A stretch of DNA of 64,000 nt, from NCBI GenBank assembly GCA_018711655.1, contig DVIA01000039.1:1-64000 (forward strand). Direction: 5' to 3'. Below the pieces are notes generated by a model that was not told where the DNA came from, made no database searches, and worked only from the letters and a program-made list of their open reading frames with translations. This DNA is from Candidatus Pullichristensenella avicola (lineage in GTDB: Bacteria > Bacillota > Clostridia > Christensenellales > Aristaeellaceae). Positions 15,423 to 23,628 of the stretch are shown here, piece by piece (position 1 is the stretch's first letter; the number at the start of each line of letters is the position of its first letter). The position numbers were made by a program, and so were the translations under genes.

Positions 15423-17990
15423 ATGCAGAAAAAACGGTTCGTATTCACCAACAGCCATCTGAGAAAAAGCTTGATTCTCATCGCCATTATCGCCGTTATG
15501 TTCGCTGTTTTCTCGATGCTGGCCCCCGCGTTTTTGAAACTGCGCTCCATGATGAACCTGATCCTGCAGACCGCTACGCTGATGACGGTTTCCCTCGGCG
15601 TAATGTTTGTCATCATGATGGGAAATACGGATCTGTCCGTCGGTTCGCAGATCGCCATTTGCGGCGTTGTCGGCGCGCTGGTCGTCAGCAAATTCCCGGA
15701 AAACAGCGCCATGGGGGCGGCGGCCGCCATTTTGGCCACGCTGGCAACCGCCGTTGCCTGCGGCGCGTTCAACGGTTTTTTGATCGGCATATGCCGCGTC
15801 AGTCCCTTTATGACAACATTGGCGACCATGGAGCTTTATCGGGGAATTTCTCTGGTCCTCTGCGGCGACGCGCGCGTTGGATCGAACAACAACATTTATA
15901 ACGCCCTGGGGCAGAGCAAAATTGGCATCTTCCCGATCGTCGGTTTTTTGCTGATCGCGTTGATCATCGTCGTCTACGTTTTGCTCAACCGCACGACGTT
16001 TGGCCGAAAAACCTATGCCGTCGGCGGCAATGCGGAGGCGGCGCGCATATCGGGCGTAAATCCCGGGCTGCAGACGCTGCTGGTCTATACGTTTGTGGGC
16101 CTGATGGTGGGAATCGGCGCGATCATCACCGTGGGCAGGACGCGCTCCGCGCAACCGCTTGCGGGCAAGAACCTGGAATTTGAGGCGATCACCGCCGTCG
16201 TTCTGGGCGGAAACAGCCTTGCCGGCGGCACCGGCAGCGTATTTGGAACGGTGCTCGGCAGCCTTCTGGTGGGCACGATGACGCTTGGGCTCAGCTTTTT
16301 GGATATCTCTATCGCCACGAACTACCTGCTCAGGGGCGCCATGATTCTCATTGCGGTGTTCTTTGATATCCTCTCTACGCAACAGAATTTGAGCGCCGCC
16401 GGCAGAAGCGTGCGCAAAGAGGCGCGCAATCGGGAAAAGGCGGCCGGGGAGCACCATGCGCTGGAAAGCGCCGCCAGGGCGGGGCACGATTGGAAAGACA
16501 CCCTGGAATTGCGCAATATCACCAAGGTTTTTCCCGGCGTAAAGGCTCTGGACGATGTGTCGATTACCATCAGGCGCGGTAAGGTGCTGGCGCTGATCGG
16601 CGAAAACGGCGCGGGCAAATCTACGCTGATGAAAGTCCTTTCAGGAATTTATACAAAAGACGCCGGGGAAATCCTGGCGGACGGGAAGCCGGTGGAAATT
16701 CGCTCGCCAATGGACTCGCAACGCCTGGGCATTTCCGTCATTTACCAGGAACTGTCCATGATCCCGGAAATGTCGGTGTACAACAATGTGTTCCTGGGCC
16801 GCGAACGCGCCGGAAGGGTGAAGTTCCTGTTCGACACCAGATACATGAAGCGCCGCGCCGTGCAATTGCTGGGAAAATTCGGCCTGAAGCTGAATGTATC
16901 GGCGCCCTCGAAAAAATTCACGGTCGGTCAGCGGCAAATGATGGAGATCATTCGCGCGGTCGATTCGGACGCCAAGGTCGTCGTCATGGACGAGCCGACC
17001 GCCTCCATTACCAATGCGGACAAGGAGAAGCTGTTTGATACGATTCGCGAACTGAAGGCGCAGGGCGTGGCGGTGGTGTTCATTTCGCACCGCATGTCCG
17101 AACTGTTCGAAATCGCCGACGAGGTCGCCGTCATGCGCGACGGCAGGCACGTCGTTACCGCGCCCATTGAGGAGATGGACGAACAAAAGCTGATTCGCTA
17201 TATGGTGGATCGCGAACTGAACAACATCTACGACCGCCAGCACCGCGAGCCTGGCAAAGTCGCGCTGGAGGTGCGCGGCCTGACCCGCAAGGGCGTCTTT
17301 GAAAACATCAGCTTCAAACTGCACGAGGGAGAAGTGCTTGGCTTCAGCGGCCTGATCGGCTCCGGCCGGTCGGAGATCATGCGCTGCATCTTCGGCCTGG
17401 ATAAGGCGGACAGCGGCGAGATCTTCCTCTATGGCGAGCCGGTAAAGATCCATTCCCCAAAGACGGCGATCGCGCGCAAAATCGCCTTCGTAACCGAGGA
17501 CAGACGCGGCGAAGGCATCATTCCGCAGATGGGCGTCGGCGTAAATATCACCTTCCCGATGCTCAAACAGTTGAGCCGCCATGGGTGGATCGATCTTAAG
17601 ACCGAAAGAGAGGTCGCGCAGTCCTTTGTGGACAAACTGTCCATCAAGACGCCGGGCCTGGAACAGAACATTGGCAATCTTTCCGGCGGCAATCAGCAAA
17701 AGTGCTGTATAGCAAAGTGGCTGGCCATTCAGCCGCAGATCATTATCCTGGACGAGCCGACCAAGGGCATCGACGTTGGCGCGAAGGCGGAGGTGCACAG
17801 GATCATTGATTCCCTCGCCAGGGAGAACTACGCGGTGATCATCATTTCCTCGGAGCTTCCCGAAATCATCGGCGCTAGCGACAACATCATCGTCATGTAC
17901 GAGGGAAGAATCACCGGCGAATTCAATACGACGCGGGACAATGTCACGCAGGACGTGCTCATGACCAGCGCTTCCGGCATCAGCGCATAG
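15423..17990 (+). CDS. Natural fusion: CUT2 permease + tandem ABC ATPase (RbsC-RbsA)
   Basis: 855 residues. Residues 1-320 are a complete RbsC-like permease (GNTDLSVGSQIAICG, YAVGGNAEAARISGVNPG, AVVLGGNSLAGGTGSVFGT). A charged linker (~320-358) leads to ABC domain 1 with Walker A GENGAGKST at 393-401, signature region FTVGQRQMMEI near 499-509 and Walker B VVVMDEP near 520. ABC domain 2 has a degenerate Walker A (GLIGSGRS, 643-650, no lysine), intact signature LSGGNQQK (753-760) and Walker B IIILDEP. The degenerate second site is normal for RbsA. Permease and ATPase are normally separate proteins. No internal stop or frameshift is present. Confidence 0.93.
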   Translation: MQKKRFVFTNSHLRKSLILIAIIAVMFAVFSMLAPAFLKLRSMMNLILQTATLMTVSLGVMFVIMMGNTDLSVGSQIAICGVVGALVVSKFPENSAMGAAAAILATLATAVACGAFNGFLIGICRVSPFMTTLATMELYRGISLVLCGDARVGSNNNIYNALGQSKIGIFPIVGFLLIALIIVVYVLLNRTTFGRKTYAVGGNAEAARISGVNPGLQTLLVYTFVGLMVGIGAIITVGRTRSAQPLAGKNLEFEAITAVVLGGNSLAGGTGSVFGTVLGSLLVGTMTLGLSFLDISIATNYLLRGAMILIAVFFDILSTQQNLSAAGRSVRKEARNREKAAGEHHALESAARAGHDWKDTLELRNITKVFPGVKALDDVSITIRRGKVLALIGENGAGKSTLMKVLSGIYTKDAGEILADGKPVEIRSPMDSQRLGISVIYQELSMIPEMSVYNNVFLGRERAGRVKFLFDTRYMKRRAVQLLGKFGLKLNVSAPSKKFTVGQRQMMEIIRAVDSDAKVVVMDEPTASITNADKEKLFDTIRELKAQGVAVVFISHRMSELFEIADEVAVMRDGRHVVTAPIEEMDEQKLIRYMVDRELNNIYDRQHREPGKVALEVRGLTRKGVFENISFKLHEGEVLGFSGLIGSGRSEIMRCIFGLDKADSGEIFLYGEPVKIHSPKTAIARKIAFVTEDRRGEGIIPQMGVGVNITFPMLKQLSRHGWIDLKTEREVAQSFVDKLSIKTPGLEQNIGNLSGGNQQKCCIAKWLAIQPQIIILDEPTKGIDVGAKAEVHRIIDSLARENYAVIIISSELPEIIGASDNIIVMYEGRITGEFNTTRDNVTQDVLMTSASGISA

Positions 17991-18060
17991 CAAAAAGAAC
18001 CGCCCGGAACCGCCGCAGGGCCCCGTTTCGGGCGGAAATCGGACGACTGGAGGAAGGAAA

Positions 18061-18558
18061 ATGGTTTTCAATGCAAAAATCCCCGTGCAATCGCGGCAGA
18101 CCCGCCCTACGTTTGAAAACATAACGCCGCAGGTGCGCGAGATCGTCGAACAGTCCGGCGTGCGCAACGGCTCGGTGCTGGTGTACTCGCCGCACACGAC
18201 CTGTTCGGTTCAGATTCAGGAGTATTCGGACGGGCAGACCTATTATGGCGTCGAATTGATCATGCAGGACCTGGTAAACGCCCTGGCGAAGATCATCCCC
18301 ACCTGCACAAACGAGGGGCAGTATCTGCACCCCTGTTTCGAGCACATCGACCAGGCGGCAAAGCTGCGCGGAGAAAAACCGTTTTGGAGCCTGAATACGG
18401 ACGCGCATCTGCGCTCGGTGCTGATGGGACGCTCGGTGCAGATCCCGATCATAGACGGCGAAATGCAGCTTGGAGAATTCGGCATGATCTGGTTCGGCGA
18501 TTGGGACCAGGTGCGGGCGCGCCTGCGCACGGCGATCGTTCAGGTTCAGGGAGAATAA
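18061..18558 (+). CDS. YjbQ / UPF0047 family protein
   Basis: 165 residues with the family core VYSPHTTCSVQIQEYSDG and GRSVQIPIIDGEMQLGEFGMI. Relatives are small beta-barrel trimers; E. coli YjbQ shows weak thiamine-phosphate synthase activity, but the natural role is unsettled. It starts behind GGAGGAAGGAA, 70 nt after the fusion gene, and appears to be the last gene of the carbohydrate operon. That placement suggests a catabolic or phosphate-handling step on the imported compound (inference). Confidence 0.88.
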   Translation: MVFNAKIPVQSRQTRPTFENITPQVREIVEQSGVRNGSVLVYSPHTTCSVQIQEYSDGQTYYGVELIMQDLVNALAKIIPTCTNEGQYLHPCFEHIDQAAKLRGEKPFWSLNTDAHLRSVLMGRSVQIPIIDGEMQLGEFGMIWFGDWDQVRARLRTAIVQVQGE

Positions 18559-18630
18559 TCAGGGAGAATGCAAAGATTGGCGCGTTCGCATCTGCGCGGG
18601 GGGCAGGCGTGAACGCGCATTTTGCGACCA

Positions 18631-19058
18631 TGCCCGGCGCGCGGGGACGGCAAGTTTGATCGCAGCCCGAGGTTTTTCACCGCCTGCACCATGCCCTCTG
18701 CGCGCGGGAATGGCAATCCGGCGGACGTTGCCCGGCGCATTGGAAACGACTGTGCTTCTGGCGCATGGGCGATGGCAGGCATGGCTACGGTGAGTCTGTC
18801 GGTGCTGAGCGCCTATGCTCCGGCGCGGGACGGCGACCTGCACGCAACGGTCGTCGGCATGCCCCAGCGCGCGGGGATGGCGGTAGCGCAGGGACAGGGT
18901 CTGCATGTGGGTGAACAGACGTTGCCCGGCGCACGGGGGATGGCAGTCTGCGCGTCCCACACCTGCCACTTGCCGGTGGCTTCGACGTTGCCCGGCGCGC
19001 GGGGATGGCAACCTTGCCCGCGCGATGCCGCCCATGCCCCGGCGCGCGGACGACGGAG
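18631..19058. repeat. Degenerate ~61-nt periodic hairpin repeats (TGCCCGGCGCGCGGGGATGGCA)
   Basis: TGCC...GGCA hairpin units start at 18631, 18692, 18753, about 18816, 18860, 18923, 18989 and 19035. The first three are spaced by exactly 61 nt; later spacings are irregular (44-66). The inner sequence CCGGCGCGCGGGGA varies. Intervening sequence is mostly unrelated from unit to unit. The gap 18559-19167 has no gene. Confidence 0.65.
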
Positions 19059-19167
19059 ACGCTTGACGTTGCCTCTGGATGCGCAAGCGCCTCGGCCTCC
19101 GGTGCGCGAGGCGGCGGGGCCTGTCTTTTGCGTTTTCCGCGCCGCCGTTTTAAAGTGAAGCCCGCCT

Positions 19168-19196
19168 TTGACATTCCCGGCCGATTATGCTAGAAT
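19168..19196 (+). promoter_or_regulatory. Promoter of the ATC-hydrolase-like gene
   Basis: TTGACA (19168-19173), 17 nt, TAGAAT (19191-19196). It rules out the upstream in-frame ATG at 19187 as a start. Confidence 0.8.
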
Positions 19197-19252
19197 GCAG
19201 ACAGGAACGGCCTGCTGACAGGCCGGAATGCGCTTGCTATGGAGGCGGAAAG

Positions 19253-19930
19253 ATGGGATTCAACGAAAAGACGCATGCCTTTCTCGTCGCGCGCTATTAC
19301 GGGCGGTTGACAGAGCGCTTTGCCCAGCGCGGCAAGGCGGCGTTTATCCATGCGGTGCAGTACTATGCCGGGCAGCGCGGGCGGCGCATGGCGCAGCGGG
19401 CGATCCGCGATGGACGGCCCCTGACGCATGCGGTGTTTCTGCAATACGGCGAATTGCGCATGACCGACGAGGTCGGCCCGACCCGCCGCGAAGTGGTCGA
19501 AATTTCCCCGGATTATGAACTGCACATCACCGCGTGCCCCTGGCACGAACAGTTCCGGGAAATGGGTTGCCTGGAGGCGGGCGCGGTCTACTGCCGCTAC
19601 ATCGACGAGGCGCTGTGCCGGGGCTTTTCGCCCGACATCGACTTCCGGGCGCCGCAGAACCTCAACGCCGGCGAACGCTGCGTGCAGAAGGTGATCGGCG
19701 TTTGCTATGAAGCGCCGCCGGATGATCCGCCAATGGAAGCCTACAAGAAGAACTTTGACTATCACTGCGGAAATCTCTACTGGGCTTTCCACGAGGCCGT
19801 GCGCGCGATTTTCGGCGCGGAGGGCGAGGAACTCTGCACGGAGGTGCTCGGGGATTTTGCCGGGCGCTACGGCGCGGAGATGGCCGACGCCCTGGCGGCC
19901 TGGCGACACACGAATTTCAACGTCTGCTGA
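19253..19930 (+). CDS. L-2-amino-thiazoline-4-carboxylic acid hydrolase family protein
   Basis: 225 residues, starting behind GGAGGCGG. The sequence has the family pattern: an N-terminal helical part (ARYYGRLTERFAQRGKAAFI, GQRGRRMAQRAIRDGRPLT) and a C-terminal part with ITACPWHEQFREMG, YCRYIDEALCRGF and a conserved cysteine region (NAGERCVQKVIG). The name comes from a Pseudomonas enzyme that opens the thiazoline ring on the way to cysteine; most members in anaerobic Firmicutes have no proven substrate. It is monocistronic with its own promoter and no linked cysteine-metabolism gene. Confidence 0.7.
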   Translation: MGFNEKTHAFLVARYYGRLTERFAQRGKAAFIHAVQYYAGQRGRRMAQRAIRDGRPLTHAVFLQYGELRMTDEVGPTRREVVEISPDYELHITACPWHEQFREMGCLEAGAVYCRYIDEALCRGFSPDIDFRAPQNLNAGERCVQKVIGVCYEAPPDDPPMEAYKKNFDYHCGNLYWAFHEAVRAIFGAEGEELCTEVLGDFAGRYGAEMADALAAWRHTNFNVC

Positions 19931-20429
19931 TCGGCAAGGCGGCGGAGCCTTCTCCGGTTGCTCCCTGCGCGGCGCGCGAGAAGCCGGTCGGGCAGAAGAA
20001 AGAAACGACGGCGTGGACGAAGGTCCGCGCCGCTTTGTTTTTGGCGCAAAACGCCTTCTTTGCGCCGCCATCGTCCGCCGGGCGCCCCGGCGCAGGAATG
20101 CGCGCAGGGGTTCGGCGCGGCAGATCGCAGCCCTGTCCCGTGGGGGAGGCGGGCGAAAACGGCGGCGCATGTCGTTCGGGCCGGGAGGGGCGCATCCGGG
20201 CGCGTGGGAGACGCCGCCGGGCGGCGGGAGCGGCTGGAGCGAGGCTCCGGCAGAACGGAAACGGCGGTTTTCGCGCCTGAATGGAGGGCGATGCGGCGGC
20301 ATAGGATGCCAGGGCGCGCTTTCAAAACGCGTTCGCGGCGGTGCGTTTTGCCGCGGGCGTTGCAGGCCGCGCCGGGCGGCCCTTTTCTTTGCAAACGCGC
20401 ACGCAAAAAACGTTGAAAGGGGAAAAGGC
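19931..20429. other. Intergenic region without a recognisable gene
   Basis: About 500 nt of GC-rich DNA. Open frames on both strands lack ribosome sites and domain resemblance. No clear period or hairpin array was found here. Confidence 0.5.
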
Positions 20430-22157
20430 ATGGAATTGCTGGGAATCTTTCACAGGCGGCCGCATATGGAGGCGCGCGGCGTGTGCGACGCGCCGTATAT
20501 AGAAAAAGGCGCGCATGCGCTGTCGGCGCGGGCGACGGCGTCCGAAGGCGGCGTGCTCGCCTGCGCGCAGGGGCGCATCCGCAATGTCGAAGCGTTGGCG
20601 GGGGAACTGGGCCTGCCGCGCGAAAAACGCGACGGGGCGCAGATCGTCCTGGCGGCGTATGCACGCTGGGGCGAGGAGTATTTTGCGCGCATCGAGGGCC
20701 CGGTTCTCACGGCGGTGATCGACCGCGACGCCGACGTTCTGGTTCTGTCCCGGGATCGCATGGGCGAAAAACGCCTCTTTTACACGCAGGACGGGCCGGC
20801 CGTGGCCTTTGCCGATCATCCGGATCTGCTTTTGGAGGCGGGCTGCGCGCGCCCCGTGATCGACGCGGAGGGGCTGGCCGAACTGTTCGCCCTCGGCCCT
20901 GCGCGCACGCCGGGCAAAACGCCCTGGCGGGATGTGCGCGCGCTGGAGGCGGGCTGCGCCCTGATCGTCCGCGACGGACAGGCGCGTTCGCGGCGCTATT
21001 TTCGCCTGGAGGCAAGGGAGCACGCCGACGACGCCCTGCAAACGGTCGAGGCTGTGCGCGCCATGATCGAGCGCGCCGTGGAGGAGATCGCGCCGCTGCG
21101 GCCGGCGGCGATGCTTTCGGGCGGAATCGACTCCACGGCGCTTACGTTCCTTCTGCGTCAGCGCATGGACCATGTGGACACATTTTCCGTGGACTATGAG
21201 GACAACGCGCGGCACTTCCGCGGCACGGCCTTTCAGCCCGAGCGCGATGAACCGTATATCGAACTGGCTGTGGAACGCCTGGGGGCGCGCCATCGGCGCG
21301 TGGTGCTTACGCAGGCGGCGCTTGCCGGGGCGCTTGGCGAGGCCGTGAACGCGCGCGGCTTTCCCGGCATGGCCGATGTGGACAGTTCGCTGTTGCTCTT
21401 CGCCCGCGAAATCGCGCCGTTTGCCCGCTGCGTGCTTTCCGGCGAGTGCGGCGACGAGGTGTTCGGCGGTTATCCCTGGTTTCGCGACGCGCGTTGCCTC
21501 AGCGCCGAGGCCTTTCCGTGGTCGGGTTCGCTTGAATTGCGCGAGGGCGTGCTCAAAAAACGCGTGCGCGAGAAGATCGGCGTGCGCGAATATGTGCGGC
21601 GCACGCTTGCCGACGCGGTGGCGCGCGTCGATCACCTGCCCGACGAGAGCGCGCAGGATCGCTGTCTGCGAACCATGCAACACATGTGCTTCGAATTTTT
21701 CATGACGAATTTGCAGGAACGCGCCGCCGCCATGTGCGAAAGCGCGCACCTCGAAGTGCTGACGCCGTTTTCCGACGAGCGGCTGGCGCAGTATGTCTAC
21801 AACACGCCCTGGGAGATCAAATTCCTCGGCGGGCGGGAGAAGGGGCTGTTGCGAGAGGCCGTGGGCGCGCTCTTGCCCGAAAGCCTGCGCTACCGGCGCA
21901 AAAGCCCGTATCCGAAAACGTGCAGCCCCGAATACGCGCGCATCGTTTCACAGATGGCGCGCGAAATGCTCGCCGACCGCGCCAGCCCGCTGCCGGCGCT
22001 TCTGGACGCGCAGAAGATCGCGGAACTGGCCGCTTCTGAACTGCCCGCCGGCGCGACGCCGTGGTTCGGACAACTGATGGCCGGGCCGCAACTGCTGGCG
22101 TATTTGTGGCAGGTGAACGAATGGATGCGCGCGCGGCGGGCCGAGATCAGCCTGTGA
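20430..22157 (+). CDS. Asparagine synthetase (AsnB)-like protein lacking the glutaminase cysteine
   Basis: 575 residues. The C-terminal synthetase domain has the PP-loop SGGIDST (230-236) and SGECGDEVFGG (337-347), both typical of AsnB. Residues 1-200 look like a class II amidotransferase domain, but the protein begins MELLGIF instead of MCGI, so the N-terminal nucleophile Cys2 is absent, and no in-frame upstream start would supply one. The start at 20430 is supported by GAAAGGGGAAAAGG. It may use ammonia, or adenylate and amidate another substrate. Its end overlaps the converging GerM gene by 11 nt. Confidence 0.85.
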   Translation: MELLGIFHRRPHMEARGVCDAPYIEKGAHALSARATASEGGVLACAQGRIRNVEALAGELGLPREKRDGAQIVLAAYARWGEEYFARIEGPVLTAVIDRDADVLVLSRDRMGEKRLFYTQDGPAVAFADHPDLLLEAGCARPVIDAEGLAELFALGPARTPGKTPWRDVRALEAGCALIVRDGQARSRRYFRLEAREHADDALQTVEAVRAMIERAVEEIAPLRPAAMLSGGIDSTALTFLLRQRMDHVDTFSVDYEDNARHFRGTAFQPERDEPYIELAVERLGARHRRVVLTQAALAGALGEAVNARGFPGMADVDSSLLLFAREIAPFARCVLSGECGDEVFGGYPWFRDARCLSAEAFPWSGSLELREGVLKKRVREKIGVREYVRRTLADAVARVDHLPDESAQDRCLRTMQHMCFEFFMTNLQERAAAMCESAHLEVLTPFSDERLAQYVYNTPWEIKFLGGREKGLLREAVGALLPESLRYRRKSPYPKTCSPEYARIVSQMAREMLADRASPLPALLDAQKIAELAASELPAGATPWFGQLMAGPQLLAYLWQVNEWMRARRAEISL

Positions 22158-23628
22158 CCGCCGCGCCGGGGTTGGGCAGCAACACCGAGCGCAGGTAGAT
22201 GCTTTCCGCAAGCGTTTCCACGCTTTCGCCCTCGAAGAGGAAGCGCACGCCGTTGATGCCCGTCAGGCCGCACAGCGTGTTGACGATGGCATATGCGGCC
22301 GTACGCTCCTGCGTTTCGTTCAGCCCCTGGCAGGCGGCGTAGAAACGCGCGGAGAGATTGACCTCGGCCACGGCGTCCTTTACGCGCACGCCGAGTATAT
22401 CCGTGGCGGAAAGCTGCGTGGGCACGGGCGCAAACGCGCCCAGCGCCTCGGCGGTCTGCGTGGAAAGAAGCGCCTCCAGAAGCGCGCGCGGCGAAAGCGC
22501 GGCGCCAGGCGAAAGCGCGATTTCGCGCCGGACGAGGTTTCCCTCCGCGTCGGCAAAGTACATTTGCACGGCGCTTCCCAAAAACGCGTTGAAATCCCTG
22601 CGGCGCATGACGCCGTTGGAGAAGGAGAGCGCTTCGCCGTTGCGCCAGGTTTCGTCAAGCGGCTCGCCCTCTATACTCAGGCGCACGCCGTCCAGTTCGG
22701 GCAGGAACGAGCAAAGCGTCATTGTCAGGGCGCCGCATACCTGCCAGATGCCAACGCCGGCGCTGACTGCGGCGTCCAGCGCCGCGCCGCGCAGGTTGAT
22801 CTCCAAAATGCGCTCGCCGGCGTCGGTTACGGTGAGCACGGGTTCGCCGGAGACGAGGGTTTCTCCGGAAGGCGAGAGCGCCTGCGCGCAGGAGAGGCGC
22901 TGCGGCCCGGCGCACAGTTCCTGCAAAAGCGCTTCGACGCCGCCGTTGCGCGCAAAGGTGATCTCGCGCGTTTCCGGCGTCAGGCGCAGCCCGTCCGCAG
23001 AGGGGAAATAGAGCGCCGCCGTGCGCGTGATCGCGCCCTGCGAAGCGCCCAGATAGCGCTCCGCCTCGGCCTGCGCCTGCGCCCAGGCGGCGGCCGCGTC
23101 CTCCGCAACGGCGGTATATGCGCCGCAGGGAAGCTGCAAAAGCCCCTCCTGGCGGTCGTTGATCAGCACGTTGACCGCTTCAATGCCCTCGATTTCCAAA
23201 AGCGTGGCGGCAATGGCCAGATAGGTCATCAGAAGTTCCTGCTCGCTTTGCACATTGCGCGCGTCGATGGAAAGATTGACCGTAGCCAGGGAACAGGCCA
23301 GGTCGCTGGAAATGACGCGCGTATCGCTCGGCGCCACCGAAAGCTGCGCGGAACTGCCCGAGGCGCTCAGCAGCGCGCGCAGCACCACCTCCAGCAGCGT
23401 TTCCCCGCTGCGCACCCACAGCGTGCGCGAGGTCTGCGTCAGGGAAAGGCCGTCGCTGGCGACAAAGTAGAGCGTGGCTTCATAGGGGTATTCCTCCGCC
23501 GCTTCGCCCAGGAACATATCGCGCGCCGCATTTTCCGGCTCCGGCAGGGTTCCTTCGGCCAGAGACGGGCAGACGAACAGCATCGCCAGCGCGATCAGGA
23601 GCGCGAGTGTGCGCCTCAAATGAATCAC
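22147..23628 (-). CDS. Secreted protein with three GerMN domains
   Basis: 493 residues, GTG start directly abutting the stop of the sensor kinase gene. The N-terminal ~25 residues are a signal peptide (LALLIALAMLFVC). Three GerMN-like units follow at about 50-165, 200-320 and 345-475, each with hydrophobic strands and NLS or EINL motifs (ATVNLSIDARNV, ILEINLRGAAL, AEVNLSARFYAAC). GerM domains occur in sporulation and germination proteins and in lipoproteins linked to PhoR/WalK-type kinases. The operon position suggests an extracytoplasmic modulator of the kinase, like LpqB or YycH-type accessory proteins (inference). Confidence 0.82.
   Translation of the reverse strand: MIHLRRTLALLIALAMLFVCPSLAEGTLPEPENAARDMFLGEAAEEYPYEATLYFVASDGLSLTQTSRTLWVRSGETLLEVVLRALLSASGSSAQLSVAPSDTRVISSDLACSLATVNLSIDARNVQSEQELLMTYLAIAATLLEIEGIEAVNVLINDRQEGLLQLPCGAYTAVAEDAAAAWAQAQAEAERYLGASQGAITRTAALYFPSADGLRLTPETREITFARNGGVEALLQELCAGPQRLSCAQALSPSGETLVSGEPVLTVTDAGERILEINLRGAALDAAVSAGVGIWQVCGALTMTLCSFLPELDGVRLSIEGEPLDETWRNGEALSFSNGVMRRRDFNAFLGSAVQMYFADAEGNLVRREIALSPGAALSPRALLEALLSTQTAEALGAFAPVPTQLSATDILGVRVKDAVAEVNLSARFYAACQGLNETQERTAAYAIVNTLCGLTGINGVRFLFEGESVETLAESIYLRSVLLPNPGAAVTG

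Noticed and set aside
19707..20429. Long N-terminal extension of the AsnB-like ORF
   Set aside because: It overlaps the ATC-hydrolase gene in another frame and then reads low-complexity Arg/Gly; a good ribosome site supports 20430 as the start.
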